From assembly GCA_019685555.1 (NCBI GenBank), contig JABFQN010000008.1, positions 1 through 64,000 of the forward strand: a stretch of DNA of 64,000 nucleotides. Reading direction: 5' to 3'. The translations under genes were made by a program, and so were the position numbers. Positions 40,748 through 49,690 of this stretch are shown in pieces. A model generated the notes under the pieces. That model saw nothing but the letters and a program-made list of their open reading frames with translations, searched no databases and was not told the origin of the DNA. The DNA comes from Candidatus Bathyarchaeota archaeon A05DMB-3 (GTDB lineage: Archaea > Thermoproteota > Bathyarchaeia > Bathyarchaeales > Bathycorpusculaceae). How positions within the stretch are numbered: position 1 is the first letter of the stretch; the number at the start of each line of letters is the position of its first letter.

Positions 40748-41257
40748 TTAGGGCTTTTCGATCACTGTTATTGTTAGGATCTCTATTCTCGTCACTTTTT
40801 CTTGTTCTAAATCCACCCATACTGAAGCACGGCCTGTTGTATCTTTCTCCAGCATTAGAATGGCGCTTGTTGCTTTTGTAACGACTGTGCCATCTCCTTC
40901 AACTATGGTTTTGATGATTGGCTTTACTGCCGTGATGTTGTATCCTTCGTTTAGCAAATTCTGCACGTCTGCATCGTTTTGAGCAATGTTAATCACGTTC
41001 TGTTTGAATTCTTCGCTGACTTCAATAAATCCGTAGCCAAAGCATCCTCGCCCACGCATTCCTCCATGAGGCATGCCATGCATTCCCATACTTATGTTTC
41101 CGATGAACCATCCAGCGCCGAAATTCCAGCCTTGTTCGCTCTTAACTGTGGTTTGTGCGTTGGCAGTTGAATATGCATTTAAAACGATTCCTCCTATAAT
41201 TGCAACTGCAATCACTATAGATAGTAGAATTAGGACCTTCCTTCTATCTATTTTCAA
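40748..41257 (-). CDS. Exported or anchored small protein of unknown family
   Basis: About 169 residues. Start uncertain: TTG 41257 (GGAGGTGG directly before it) or GTG 41275; a longer frame to 41419 would run through the shared upstream element and is rejected. A hydrophobic signal/anchor (VLILLSIVIAVAIIGGIVL) is followed by a Gly/Met/His-rich stretch (MGMHGMPHGGMRGRG) that could bind metal. A C-terminal domain contains LLNEGYNITAVKPII and VTKATSAILMLE and resembles PepSY-like folds. Probably extracytoplasmic. Confidence 0.65.
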   Translation of the reverse strand: MKIDRRKVLILLSIVIAVAIIGGIVLNAYSTANAQTTVKSEQGWNFGAGWFIGNISMGMHGMPHGGMRGRGCFGYGFIEVSEEFKQNVINIAQNDADVQNLLNEGYNITAVKPIIKTIVEGDGTVVTKATSAILMLEKDTTGRASVWVDLEQEKVTRIEILTITVIEKP

Positions 41258-41310
41258 CCACCTCCATTTTCTCACGAAGTGCCTCGTGCACTTCACACAC
41301 GCCAAAGTGG

Positions 41311-41360
41311 TAAAATTATTAAAGGATTTTTCAGAATTAACCCCAATTCTATACCTAATC
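41311..41360. promoter_or_regulatory. Shared 50-bp upstream element, copy 2
   Basis: Contains ATTAAAGGATTTTTCAGAAT then ACCCCAATTCTATACCTAATC in pieces, same strand as copy 1. It is about 55 bases upstream of the small exported protein gene. Confidence 0.6.
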
Positions 41361-41525
41361 AGATAAGCGTCTTTCCGACCCTCTTTTTTAAACCTTGCAT
41401 CACTGAATTTCCTTATCAAGTTTTGACACAGTTAAGTTTTGGTTGGGGAGGATTAGAAAATAGGGAGAAAGGAGAGGAGAATTTGAAAATTTGCCTCCAC
41501 CAACCATTCAATTTAGTGGCTTAAT

Positions 41526-41575
41526 GGATCACTAAAGAGTTTTTCAAAATTAAACCCAAATTTGACCCTAATCCT
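41526..41575. promoter_or_regulatory. Shared 50-bp upstream element, copy 3
   Basis: Contains ACTAAAGAGTTTTTCAAAAT then AACCCAAATTTGACCCTAATC in pieces. It lies about 70 bases upstream of the winged-helix regulator gene on the plus strand. Its presence before a regulator gene suggests autoregulation. Confidence 0.6.
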
Positions 41576-41644
41576 TGATAATTTTGGAAGACACATTTTT
41601 ATTGCTAAGTCAAAATAAGTTTAGCTAAATCTGGAGTCATACCG

Positions 41645-41947
41645 ATGTCCGCTAGCGCACGTTCCCTTAAGTACTTGCTTGGATGGTTAATTGCAGGTAC
41701 GAGAGGTGGCTTAACGCGTGCAAAAATAATTATAGCCCTAAAGGAAACTCCACAAAATGCAAACCAGTTAGCGACAAATCTTAAACTGGATTATAGGACA
41801 ATAAGGCATCATCTTGAGGTTCTTGAGAAAAACAAAATAATTGTATCTGCGGGTGAAGGATATGGCACCACGTATTTCCTATCCCCCATTATGGAGGAAA
41901 ATTACGCCTTGTTTGAGGAAATTTTGAAGAAAATTTGGAAAAAGTAG
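41645..41947 (+). CDS. Winged-helix (ArsR-like) transcription regulator
   Basis: 100 residues. The winged helix-turn-helix is complete: TRAKIIIALKETPQNANQLA, the recognition helix LDYRTIRHHLEVLEKNKII and the wing SAGEGYGTTYFLSP. No metal-binding Cys cluster is seen. It is the probable regulator of the local envelope block, because the same 50-bp DNA element precedes this gene, the exported protein and the ABC operon. The last codons lead directly into the membrane protein gene. Confidence 0.8.
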   Translation: MSASARSLKYLLGWLIAGTRGGLTRAKIIIALKETPQNANQLATNLKLDYRTIRHHLEVLEKNKIIVSAGEGYGTTYFLSPIMEENYALFEEILKKIWKK

Positions 41948-41964
41948 AAAAGGAGGTAAAACCT

Positions 41965-42414
41965 ATGAAACGTGAAATGGATCAGAAATCGAGGACTTGG
42001 CCACTGCTGATACTTCTGCCCATTCTAGTAGTTGTAGCCATATTGGCTGCAACATGGGCAGCGTCAACCTTCTGGTATCCACGCCTTCCATGGCAACTTC
42101 GTCCTCCATACGAAATTCCTGGAGACATAGAATTTTATTACATAGCAAAAACAGTCATTTCCACAATCAACATAACCATGCTAATATTTCTACTAATTTT
42201 ATACGCCGACATATACAGAAAAACAAGATCAGAATTCACCATTGGACTAATAATATTCTCAACAACACTTCTCCTCTATGCCCTTGTCTCTAACCCAATA
42301 GTGATATCAATCTTCGGCTTCAGAATATTTGGACTAGGACCATTCGCCCTACTACCAGACCTATTCACCTTCGCAGCACTCATCGTTCTACTATACCTCA
42401 GCGTCAAATACTAA
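41965..42414 (+). CDS. Four-helix membrane protein
   Basis: 149 residues from ATG 41965; AAGGAGGT at 41950-41957 is 7 bases upstream and rejects the earlier TTG at 41935. Helices: PLLILLPILVVVAILAATW, around VISTINITMLIFLLILYA, FTIGLIIFSTTLLLYALV and a C-terminal pair ending IVLLYLSVKY. No family recognised. Co-transcribed with the winged-helix regulator, so perhaps a sensor or effector partner. Confidence 0.65.
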   Translation: MKREMDQKSRTWPLLILLPILVVVAILAATWAASTFWYPRLPWQLRPPYEIPGDIEFYYIAKTVISTINITMLIFLLILYADIYRKTRSEFTIGLIIFSTTLLLYALVSNPIVISIFGFRIFGLGPFALLPDLFTFAALIVLLYLSVKY

Positions 42415-42516
42415 CTTTTACTAGTAATTTTGTGTTGAAATTTCAGCCCCAATTAATATCGCCTTAATTTTAGTCTATTTTGTTAAAATACGCTTTTATA
42501 AGGCTTTATTTTTAGT

Positions 42517-42600
42517 GCGGGGGGTGGGATTTGAACCCACGAACCCCTACGGGACAGCCGCCTCAGGGCTGCGCCTTTGACCAGGCTTGGCAACCCCCGC
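42517..42600 (-). tRNA. tRNA-Leu (anticodon GAG)
   Basis: Minus-strand class II tRNA. Acceptor GCGGGGG/CCCCCGC, anticodon stem CAGCC/GGCTG with loop CTGAGGC (anticodon GAG), long variable arm, and T arm GTGGG-TTCAAAT-CCCAC. It reads CUC codons. No intron. Same body as the tRNA-Leu at 47-130, pointing to a paralogous pair differing mainly in the anticodon arm. Confidence 0.95.
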
Positions 42601-42692
42601 TTTGTTGTTGCGTTTTATTTTTAATTTTGTGGGTGGAATTAAATCTTCCTTTTGCGTGTTTTTGCGAATACTTATAAAAATGGAGAAGGCTT

Positions 42693-43205
42693 TTAGATTA
42701 GTCTAAAGTCTTCTTTTATGGTTGTTAGCACTACGTGGGTGTTTGTTCTTTCCACGTATGGCATTGCCAGTAGGCGTTTTGCGAATTTGCTTAGTTCTTC
42801 TCTGTTTTTGAATTTGGCGATTATTATGGCGTCTATTAGTCCGGTAACATCGTAGACACAGCAGACATTGGGGAGTTTTGCTATTTCGCTTTCTACTTCT
42901 AGGAGGCGTCCTTTTGAAACTGTTATTTCGCTTACGACTGTTAGTGCGTAGCCAAGTTTTTCGTGGTCTAATAGGGCTGTGTAGCCTTTTATTATGCCGT
43001 TTTCCTCAAGCTTTTTGATTCTGGATAGGGCTGTGCTTGTGGATATGCCGCAATGTTTGGCAAGCTGTCGTGAAGACAGCCTTGCATCTGAAGTTAGAGC
43101 CTTTAATATTTTAATGTCCACATCGTTCAACGCTTCTTCTTTTTTAGTGCTTTTAGTTTTTACTTTTCCTTTGGAAACTGATTTCTGAACGTTTGTTTTG
43201 TTCAT
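42693..43205 (-). CDS. Lrp/AsnC-family transcription regulator
   Basis: 170 residues. After a Lys-rich N-terminal tail (about 1-25) comes the HTH: ALTSDARLSSRQLAKHCGIS with recognition helix TSTALSRIKKLEENGII. The C-terminal RAM domain (about 90-170) carries VVSEITVSKG and VCCVYDVTGLIDAII, the ligand-binding part. It is divergent from glutamine synthetase, so control of nitrogen assimilation is plausible. Confidence 0.9.
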   Translation of the reverse strand: MNKTNVQKSVSKGKVKTKSTKKEEALNDVDIKILKALTSDARLSSRQLAKHCGISTSTALSRIKKLEENGIIKGYTALLDHEKLGYALTVVSEITVSKGRLLEVESEIAKLPNVCCVYDVTGLIDAIIIAKFKNREELSKFAKRLLAMPYVERTNTHVVLTTIKEDFRLI

Positions 43206-43341
43206 TCTTCACACGCTCCTTAAATCATTTTACATTTGTATAATTAAAATGCCCAATATTTAACATTTGTCATCATTTTTATGAAAAAACCTTTTATATT
43301 TATGGTTTGAATCTTTTTTGCTGTAAAGTTAAGTGAGAAAA

Positions 43342-44724
43342 ATGCCAGATAGAAAGAATCAGAACATTGAATTGTGTTTCAAGCTTATGAAAAATGCCGA
43401 CCATGTTCTATTACACTTCACCGATTTACTTGGCTTCTTTAAAGGCAGAACAATTCCCGTCGAAGAAGTGGAAAATGCCATAGCTGAAGGTGTCGGTTTT
43501 GATGGTTCATCTTTGATAGGCGGTGTTAGCATAGAGGAAAGCGACATGATTATGAAGCCAGACATAGCCACTTTCACAGTTTGCCCCTACTATTTCTACG
43601 ACAAAAGCGTTGTCAGCTTCATCTGTAACTTATATACGCCTGATGGCAAACGTTTTGAAGGAGACCCAAGACATATTTGCCAAAAAACCCTCGAAAGGCT
43701 AATGGCGGATGGGTATGAACCAACAGCCGCTGCAGAGTTGGAATTTTACTTGGTGCAGAGAACTCCAGCGGGGAATTTCCAACCCGTTGAAAACCACTTG
43801 ATAGACAAGCAAAGGTATTTTGACATAACACCGGGTCGAGATGTAACTGAAAGCTTCCGATTAGATTTGACTAATGCGCTTTTCACTATGGGTATGGAAG
43901 TTGAGAGGGAACACCACGAGGTTGGCGCCGCTCAGAATGAAATTACTTTCAAATATTCGGACCCTGTGACGACTTCAGATAATATAGTGCGTTATAAGTT
44001 TGCAGCTAAGGCTGTTGCGGATAGGAAATATGGGTGGATAGCCACTTTTATGCCTAAACCATGGTTTGGAAAGCCTGGAAGCGGCATGCACGTTCATCTG
44101 GGACTTTTTGATGCAGAAACTGGCAAAAACCTTTTTTACGATAAGGATGGTTACGCCTACATTTCGCAGAAATGCCGTTATTTCATAGGTGGAATCCTCG
44201 AGCATGCAAGGGCATTATGCGCTGTTGTAGCGCCTACAGTTAACAGTTATAAGAGGCTGGTGCCGGGCTATGAGGCGCCAGTTTACATTACATGGAGCAA
44301 GAAGAACCGTTCAGCCCTAATAAGAGTGCCAGAATACTTTCCAGGAAAGGAGAATGAAGCCAGAATAGAGTTTCGGTGTCCAGACCCACTATGCAATCCT
44401 TATTTGGCTTATGCTGTGATTTTTGAAGCGGGATTGGATGGCATTAAAAAGAAAATTGAACCCGGCGACCCTGTGGATGTTAATGTTTACCATTTAAGTG
44501 AAGCCAAGCGCAGAGAGCTTGGAATCAAAGTTTTGCCGGGTTCTCTTAAAGAAGCCCTAGAGGAGTGGGAAAGCGACGACATATGCAGAAAAGTGTTGGG
44601 CAGGGAAAACGCTGAGAAATACGTGGAGCTTAAAATGCTAGAATGGAAGGAATATGAGGCTTGGATGCCCAAAGAAAAGAATGAAGTCTCATGGTGGGAG
44701 TTGCAGAAATACCTTTACGCCTAA
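43342..44724 (+). CDS. glnA: Glutamine synthetase, type I
   Basis: Makes glutamine from glutamate, ammonia and ATP. About 460 residues from ATG 43342 (GTG 43333 is also possible). Features include GVGFDGSSLIGG (N-terminal beta-grasp), AAELEFYL with metal Glu, REHHEVGAAQNEI, the GSGMHVHLGL ATP/metal motif with His and NRSALIRVPEYF with the conserved Arg. No adenylylation Tyr region of the bacterial type is evident. A TATA box (TTTTATATTT, about 43291) precedes it; the Lrp gene is divergent. Confidence 0.95.
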   Translation: MPDRKNQNIELCFKLMKNADHVLLHFTDLLGFFKGRTIPVEEVENAIAEGVGFDGSSLIGGVSIEESDMIMKPDIATFTVCPYYFYDKSVVSFICNLYTPDGKRFEGDPRHICQKTLERLMADGYEPTAAAELEFYLVQRTPAGNFQPVENHLIDKQRYFDITPGRDVTESFRLDLTNALFTMGMEVEREHHEVGAAQNEITFKYSDPVTTSDNIVRYKFAAKAVADRKYGWIATFMPKPWFGKPGSGMHVHLGLFDAETGKNLFYDKDGYAYISQKCRYFIGGILEHARALCAVVAPTVNSYKRLVPGYEAPVYITWSKKNRSALIRVPEYFPGKENEARIEFRCPDPLCNPYLAYAVIFEAGLDGIKKKIEPGDPVDVNVYHLSEAKRRELGIKVLPGSLKEALEEWESDDICRKVLGRENAEKYVELKMLEWKEYEAWMPKEKNEVSWWELQKYLYA

Positions 44725-44783
44725 CAAATCTTAAATCATCCTCCATTTTTAAGTTTTGAAGTCAATGTGGGTTGAAAATAGGC

Positions 44784-46328
44784 ATGAAGTATGACGCTGT
44801 ATTAGTGTTGGATTTTGGAGGGCAATACTGCCACCTTATAGGTAGGCGTATAAGAGAAAATGGTGTGTATTCAGAAATTGTTCCCCACGACGTAAGCCTT
44901 AAGACAATAAGGCTTTTAGGCGAGAAATCCAACATTAAGGGAATAATTTTTTCGGGAGGCCCAGCAAGTGTTTTTGATGCCGATGCACCTAAACCCGATA
45001 AAGGCGTTTTTGATTTAGGGTTGCCAATTTTAGGCTTATGTTATGGACACCAGCTTATAGCCCGAATCTTTGGAGGGGAAGTTAAGCCAGCTAAACGAAG
45101 GGAGTATGGCTCAGCATACGTGACCATAGACAAACCTGTAGGGGTCCTTAAAGGTTTAGACAGAAAAGAAAAGGTTTGGATGAGCCACAGTGATACAGTG
45201 TTTTCAGTTCCATTTGAATTCGAAGTTTTAGCCCATACACAGAACTGTCCTGTTGCCGCTTTTAGGCATAAGGAAAAGCCAATTTATGGCCTGCAGTGGC
45301 ATCCAGAAGTTGTGCACACTGTTCACGGCATGCAAATGATTCGCAACTTTATTTTTGAAGTGTGCAAATGCTTTGCAAACTGGAAAATGGAAAACGTTGT
45401 GGAAAGGATGGTTAACGAAGTGAAAAACGAAGTAGGTGCTGGCAAGGCTATTATAGCCTTAAGCGGAGGCATAGACTCCAGCGTAGCCACAGCTATAGCA
45501 GCCAAAGCATTAGGAGATAGACTTACGGCAGTTTTTGTTGACCACGGTTTCATGAGGGAAAAAGAGCCGGAATTTGTGAGGGACACTTTTGAAAGGCTTG
45601 GGATAAACTTAGTAACGGTTAATGCGCAAGATAGGTTTTTTGAAAAACTTAAAGGTATAACAGAACCGGAAAGAAAGAGGAAGGTTATAGGCGAAGAGTT
45701 CATACGGGTTTTTGAAGAAGTTGCCGAAAAAACTGGCGCGGAATACTTAATTCAGGGAACAATATACCCCGACAGAATTGAGTCTGGATTTAGGAGATTT
45801 TCAGACAAGATTAAAACACACCATAATGTGGCTGGACTCCCAACAAAAATTAAGTTCAAGAAAATAGTGGAACCACTACGCGACCTATACAAGGATGAAA
45901 TTAGAAAAGTGGCTAAAATGCTTGGACTGCCGAAAGAAATAGTTTTTAGGCAACCCTTTCCAGGTCCGGGGCTTGCTGTAAGGGTTATTGGCGAAGTAAC
46001 TAGAGAAAAAATCGATATTGTTAGAAGGGCGGATAGGATTGTGAGGGAAGAAATTGAAAAAGGCGGTTTAAAGGATAGGTTGTGGCAGTATTTCGCCGTT
46101 TTAACAGATACGAAAGCCACCGGGGTTAAAGGCGACGCTAGAGCCTACGGCTATGTTGTCGCCATAAGGATGGTGGAAAGCCGTGAAGCCATGACCGCCA
46201 GCTTTGCAAAAATCCCATTTAAAGTGCTGGAGAAAATTTCCACAAGAATAACTAACGAGATTCCGCAGGTTGTCAGAGTTGTTTATGATGTGACCCACAA
46301 GCCTCCAGCGACAATAGAATGGGAATAG
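44784..46328 (+). CDS. guaA: GMP synthase (glutamine-hydrolysing), single chain
   Basis: Converts XMP to GMP. About 514 residues from ATG 44784. The class I glutaminase domain (about 1-190) has LGLCYGHQL with the nucleophile Cys and HPE in LQWHPEVVH. The PP-loop ATP pyrophosphatase SGGIDSSVA (about 220) follows, then the C-terminal dimerisation domain with RQPFPGPGLAVRVIG. Many euryarchaea split the two activities into separate genes; here they are fused. Confidence 0.96.
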   Translation: MKYDAVLVLDFGGQYCHLIGRRIRENGVYSEIVPHDVSLKTIRLLGEKSNIKGIIFSGGPASVFDADAPKPDKGVFDLGLPILGLCYGHQLIARIFGGEVKPAKRREYGSAYVTIDKPVGVLKGLDRKEKVWMSHSDTVFSVPFEFEVLAHTQNCPVAAFRHKEKPIYGLQWHPEVVHTVHGMQMIRNFIFEVCKCFANWKMENVVERMVNEVKNEVGAGKAIIALSGGIDSSVATAIAAKALGDRLTAVFVDHGFMREKEPEFVRDTFERLGINLVTVNAQDRFFEKLKGITEPERKRKVIGEEFIRVFEEVAEKTGAEYLIQGTIYPDRIESGFRRFSDKIKTHHNVAGLPTKIKFKKIVEPLRDLYKDEIRKVAKMLGLPKEIVFRQPFPGPGLAVRVIGEVTREKIDIVRRADRIVREEIEKGGLKDRLWQYFAVLTDTKATGVKGDARAYGYVVAIRMVESREAMTASFAKIPFKVLEKISTRITNEIPQVVRVVYDVTHKPPATIEWE

Positions 46329-46337
46329 CAATATGTT

Positions 46338-47096
46338 TTAAACCTTTGACTTGGTAATTAAATCTTCAACTTTTGCCTTTCTCAGCAAATCAACATGCTT
46401 AACTAGCTCGTTGATAACTGCTTCGAAGACTTTTCTGCCTTTTTCCGCTGAGGCGGTTGTTGATTTGCCAAAGACACCTGAACCCGTGTAGTCTGCTGTG
46501 TCTAGAGGGAGCGTTATGCCCTCCGTTTCGACAGCGTGTTTGCGGATTTCTTCGTCAACAGCCTTGTCTACGCTGACAAGGTGTGGATGTAAAGCCAAAT
46601 TCATGGAAGTTTCTTCAGCGCCAGCATGCCCCCTCTCATCCGACTTGAATATGTTAGGCAAAAGCTTACTCGCAACTGGCCACCATTGAAAAACAGACAC
46701 AAAAATTCTTTTTTCCCTCAGTTCTCTGGCCAATTCTGTTAAAGCGTTTAAATTTCCGCCATGCCCGTTGACGATAACTATTTTTCTAACGCCGTAATAG
46801 TTCAAGGCGAGGCAAACTTCTTTAACGTATTTTTTGAAAGTTTTAGGCGAAACGTAGACAGTGCCCCAGAACTGCCTATGATGGTGGCTTACACCGAAAG
46901 GTATGACTTGTAGGCAGATGGCTCCTGTACGTTTGGCGGTTTCTTCAGCTATAGTTTTCGCTATCAAATGGTCTGTTCCAAGAGGGTTTTGGGGACCATG
47001 TTGCTCGTTTGAACCTACTGGGATTATGGCGATGTCGTTTTTGCTAAAGTACTCCTTTGCTTCAGTCCAGCTCATCTCGTGGAGTAAAACCTTCAT
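46338..47096 (-). CDS. Creatininase-family amidohydrolase
   Basis: 252 residues. Metal ligands: PVGSNEQHGPQNPLGTDH (Glu, His, Asp), VNGHGGNLNAL (His) and GHAGAEETS (Glu). In archaea this family includes ArfB, the formamide hydrolase of riboflavin/F420 synthesis, as well as creatinine-type amidohydrolases. I cannot distinguish these by eye. It is convergent with guaA, 9 bases apart. Confidence 0.85.
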   Translation of the reverse strand: MKVLLHEMSWTEAKEYFSKNDIAIIPVGSNEQHGPQNPLGTDHLIAKTIAEETAKRTGAICLQVIPFGVSHHHRQFWGTVYVSPKTFKKYVKEVCLALNYYGVRKIVIVNGHGGNLNALTELARELREKRIFVSVFQWWPVASKLLPNIFKSDERGHAGAEETSMNLALHPHLVSVDKAVDEEIRKHAVETEGITLPLDTADYTGSGVFGKSTTASAEKGRKVFEAVINELVKHVDLLRKAKVEDLITKSKV

Positions 47097-47174
47097 TGTC
47101 TTTCACCGTCCGCGAAACTGTTTTATTGAGAATTATTGGAATATAAAGCTTGCAGCTTAAACAGAGTGACCCTT

Positions 47175-48260
47175 TTGAAGGCTTTGATTCTTGCTGGAGG
47201 GTTCGCGACAAGGCTGAGACCTCTAAGTTGCACACGGCCGAAAGTTCTTTTCCCAATACTTAACAAGCCTCTGGTGGAGTGGATTCTTGAAGGGCTTTCC
47301 AAAAGCGATGTCAAAGAAGCCGTATTTGCGGTTAACAGCCAAACAGCGTTTCATTTAAGACATTCAAAATTTTCAAAAAGCGGAATAAAAATTGTTTATT
47401 CATGTGACCCGCCGAAAAAACCTTTAGGAACAGGTGGACCGGTAAAAAGGGCTGAGAAGTTTCTGGACGAAGAATGTTTTTTGGTGGTTAATGGGGACAT
47501 TTTCGCCAATATAAGTTACGGAGAAATCATCAAAATGCATAAAGATAAAAACGCCATTGCAACAATAACCCTCCACCGTGTTAAAGACCCGTGCCGATAT
47601 GGAGTTGCAGAATTAGCAAACGACGGCAGAATTAAAAGATTTATTGAGAAACCACCAGCTGGAGCCTCTCCCTCAAATCTTATAAACGCTGGAATATACG
47701 TTCTCAGCCAGGAAATTTTTGGCTATATTCCGAAAGGGAGAAAAGTTTCCCTAGAGCGGGAAATTTTCCCAAAACTTGTGGAGGAGGGAAGGCTATACGG
47801 TTACATGTTTGAGGGATTGTGGAAGGATATAGGTAAGATGGAGGATTATTTTGAGTTAAATAAAATTTTGCTGGAAATTTTCTTTGAAAAGGGAAAAGAC
47901 GTGGTAAAAGGAGTGGGAGAGATTAGTCCGCCTACAGTTTGTGGTAAAGGTGCCTTTATTGGGAAAGGGTCTATTATTGGACCATATACAGTTTTAGGGC
48001 AAAATGTCAAGGTTGGGAGAAACGCCTGTATAAAAAACTCAATAGTGTTTCCCCAAGCTTCCATTAAAGATTCATCTGTGATTAATGGAGCCGTAATAGG
48101 AGAAAATGTTGTCATTGGGAAAAGGGTTAAAATAAGCGAGAACTGTGTAATAGGTGACTACGCTGTTATAGGAGATGACGTTACACTGGCAAAAGGCGTT
48201 TCAGTCTGCCCAGCGAAAGAAATTCTCGAAAGCGTGACAACTTCAAAATGCGTTTTTTAA
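47175..48260 (+). CDS. Sugar-1-phosphate nucleotidyltransferase with left-handed beta-helix
   Basis: About 361 residues from TTG 47175, giving MKALILAGGFATRLRP; GTG 47166 is also possible. The nucleotidyltransferase domain has GGFATRLRPLSCTRPK and VVNGDIFANI. The C-terminal hexapeptide repeats (about 265-345; IGKGSIIGPYTVLG, VVIGKRVKIS) form a left-handed beta-helix. It activates a sugar phosphate to an NDP-sugar. It is first in a cluster with a phosphosugar mutase, a dehydrogenase-like protein and a Gfo/Idh oxidoreductase. Confidence 0.9.
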   Translation: MKALILAGGFATRLRPLSCTRPKVLFPILNKPLVEWILEGLSKSDVKEAVFAVNSQTAFHLRHSKFSKSGIKIVYSCDPPKKPLGTGGPVKRAEKFLDEECFLVVNGDIFANISYGEIIKMHKDKNAIATITLHRVKDPCRYGVAELANDGRIKRFIEKPPAGASPSNLINAGIYVLSQEIFGYIPKGRKVSLEREIFPKLVEEGRLYGYMFEGLWKDIGKMEDYFELNKILLEIFFEKGKDVVKGVGEISPPTVCGKGAFIGKGSIIGPYTVLGQNVKVGRNACIKNSIVFPQASIKDSSVINGAVIGENVVIGKRVKISENCVIGDYAVIGDDVTLAKGVSVCPAKEILESVTTSKCVF

Positions 48261-48277
48261 CGGAAGGATGTGGGCAA

Positions 48278-49654
48278 ATGCTAACCTCTAGAAGGCTATT
48301 CGGCACAAATGGAATTCGAGGAGTTGCCAACAAAGAGTTAACCCCAGAACTGGCGGCAAACATTGGAAGCGCGATAGGAACCTTCTTCCAAGCTGGAAAC
48401 TTAATAGTGGGGCACGATGCTAGGACAAGCAGCCCAATGCTTACAAAAGCCGTCATATCTGGGTTAAACGCTGCTGGCTGTAATGTTTTGTTTGCTGGCA
48501 TGGCGCCGACACCAGCATTGCAGTATGCCGTGAAAAACCATGGGGCAGACGGCGCAGTCATAATAACAGCCTCCCATAACCCGCCAGAATACAATGGGAT
48601 AAAGGTTGTGTGGAATGATGGAATAGAAATCTCGCGGGAGCAGGAAATAGAGATTGAAAACATATTTTTTGATGGAAAAATGCGTTATGTGGAATGGGAT
48701 AAAATAGGAACTGTGCAAAAGCTCATCGGAATTATAGACGAATACATGGAGGCTATTAAAAAGCATGTGGATGCCGCTAAGATAAGGGAAAAGCATTACC
48801 ACGTTGTGGTTGATGCTGCAAACAGTGTAGCCACACTTGCAGTTCCAAAACTCCTTAGAGACATGGGATGCAAAGTCACAACAATAAACGCAAACATCGA
48901 CGGAACTTTTCCAGCAAGGCCGCCGGAACCGCGACCAGAAAATCTTAAAGATTTAGCTCTAACCGTTAGGGCGGTAGATGCGGACTTAGGAGTTGCATTT
49001 GACGGAGACGCTGACAGGTCAATCTTTATTGATGAAAAGGGCGAGATTCACTGGGGCGACAAGACCTTCGCCCTTGTTGAAAAATATTTCTTGATGTGGA
49101 ACCCATGTGAAAAAGTTGTGTCGCCTATTAGTTCTTCAACCCTGGTCAAGGATATTGCAGACGCCTATAGAGGGGAAGTGGTTTGGACAAAGGTTGGAAG
49201 CGTCATCGTGTCCCACACAATGAAGAAGCTAAACGCAAGACTTGGCGGCGAAGAAAATGGCGGAATCTTCTACGGACTGCATCAAGCAGTTAGAGACGGA
49301 GGGATGGCGACAGCCCTTATACTTAACATAATGGCTGAAACAGACAAGAAGCTTTCCCAACTCCTCGGAGAACTCCCTAAATACTTTATTGAGAAGGGCA
49401 AAGTGGAATGTCCAAGCGAACTTAAAGAAAAGGTTCTGGAAAGACTTATTGAACAAACTAAGGGACTGAACACGAACACGATTGACGGAGTTAAAATATG
49501 GTTTGAAGATAAAAGCTCCATTTTAATGAGGCCAAGCGGAACCGAGCCATTGTATAGGCTTTATGCAGAGGCAAAAACGAAGAATAGAGCTAAAGAGTTG
49601 ATTAACGACTTTAGTTTAAAGCTTAAAAGGATAATTGGTAGCTTAAAAAGCTAA
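48278..49654 (+). CDS. Phosphoglucosamine/phosphomannomutase
   Basis: About 458 residues from ATG 48278. Alpha-D-phosphohexomutase landmarks: FGTNGIRGVAN at the N-terminus, the phosphoserine loop TASHNPPEYNGIK, metal loop FDGDADRS, sugar loop GGEENGGI and phosphate-binding RPSGTEPLYRLYAEA. It moves phosphate between C6 and C1 of a hexose or hexosamine, feeding the nucleotidyltransferase encoded just upstream. Exact sugar cannot be told. Confidence 0.93.
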   Translation: MLTSRRLFGTNGIRGVANKELTPELAANIGSAIGTFFQAGNLIVGHDARTSSPMLTKAVISGLNAAGCNVLFAGMAPTPALQYAVKNHGADGAVIITASHNPPEYNGIKVVWNDGIEISREQEIEIENIFFDGKMRYVEWDKIGTVQKLIGIIDEYMEAIKKHVDAAKIREKHYHVVVDAANSVATLAVPKLLRDMGCKVTTINANIDGTFPARPPEPRPENLKDLALTVRAVDADLGVAFDGDADRSIFIDEKGEIHWGDKTFALVEKYFLMWNPCEKVVSPISSSTLVKDIADAYRGEVVWTKVGSVIVSHTMKKLNARLGGEENGGIFYGLHQAVRDGGMATALILNIMAETDKKLSQLLGELPKYFIEKGKVECPSELKEKVLERLIEQTKGLNTNTIDGVKIWFEDKSSILMRPSGTEPLYRLYAEAKTKNRAKELINDFSLKLKRIIGSLKS

Positions 49655-49690
49655 GAAGCAACAGTTTCTGCAAGCCCGGAGGAAGCCTAA

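Noticed and set aside
41258-41419. N-terminal extension of the exported protein gene
   Set aside because: It would translate the 50-bp shared upstream element and lacks a signal-like start; the true start is at or near 41257-41275.
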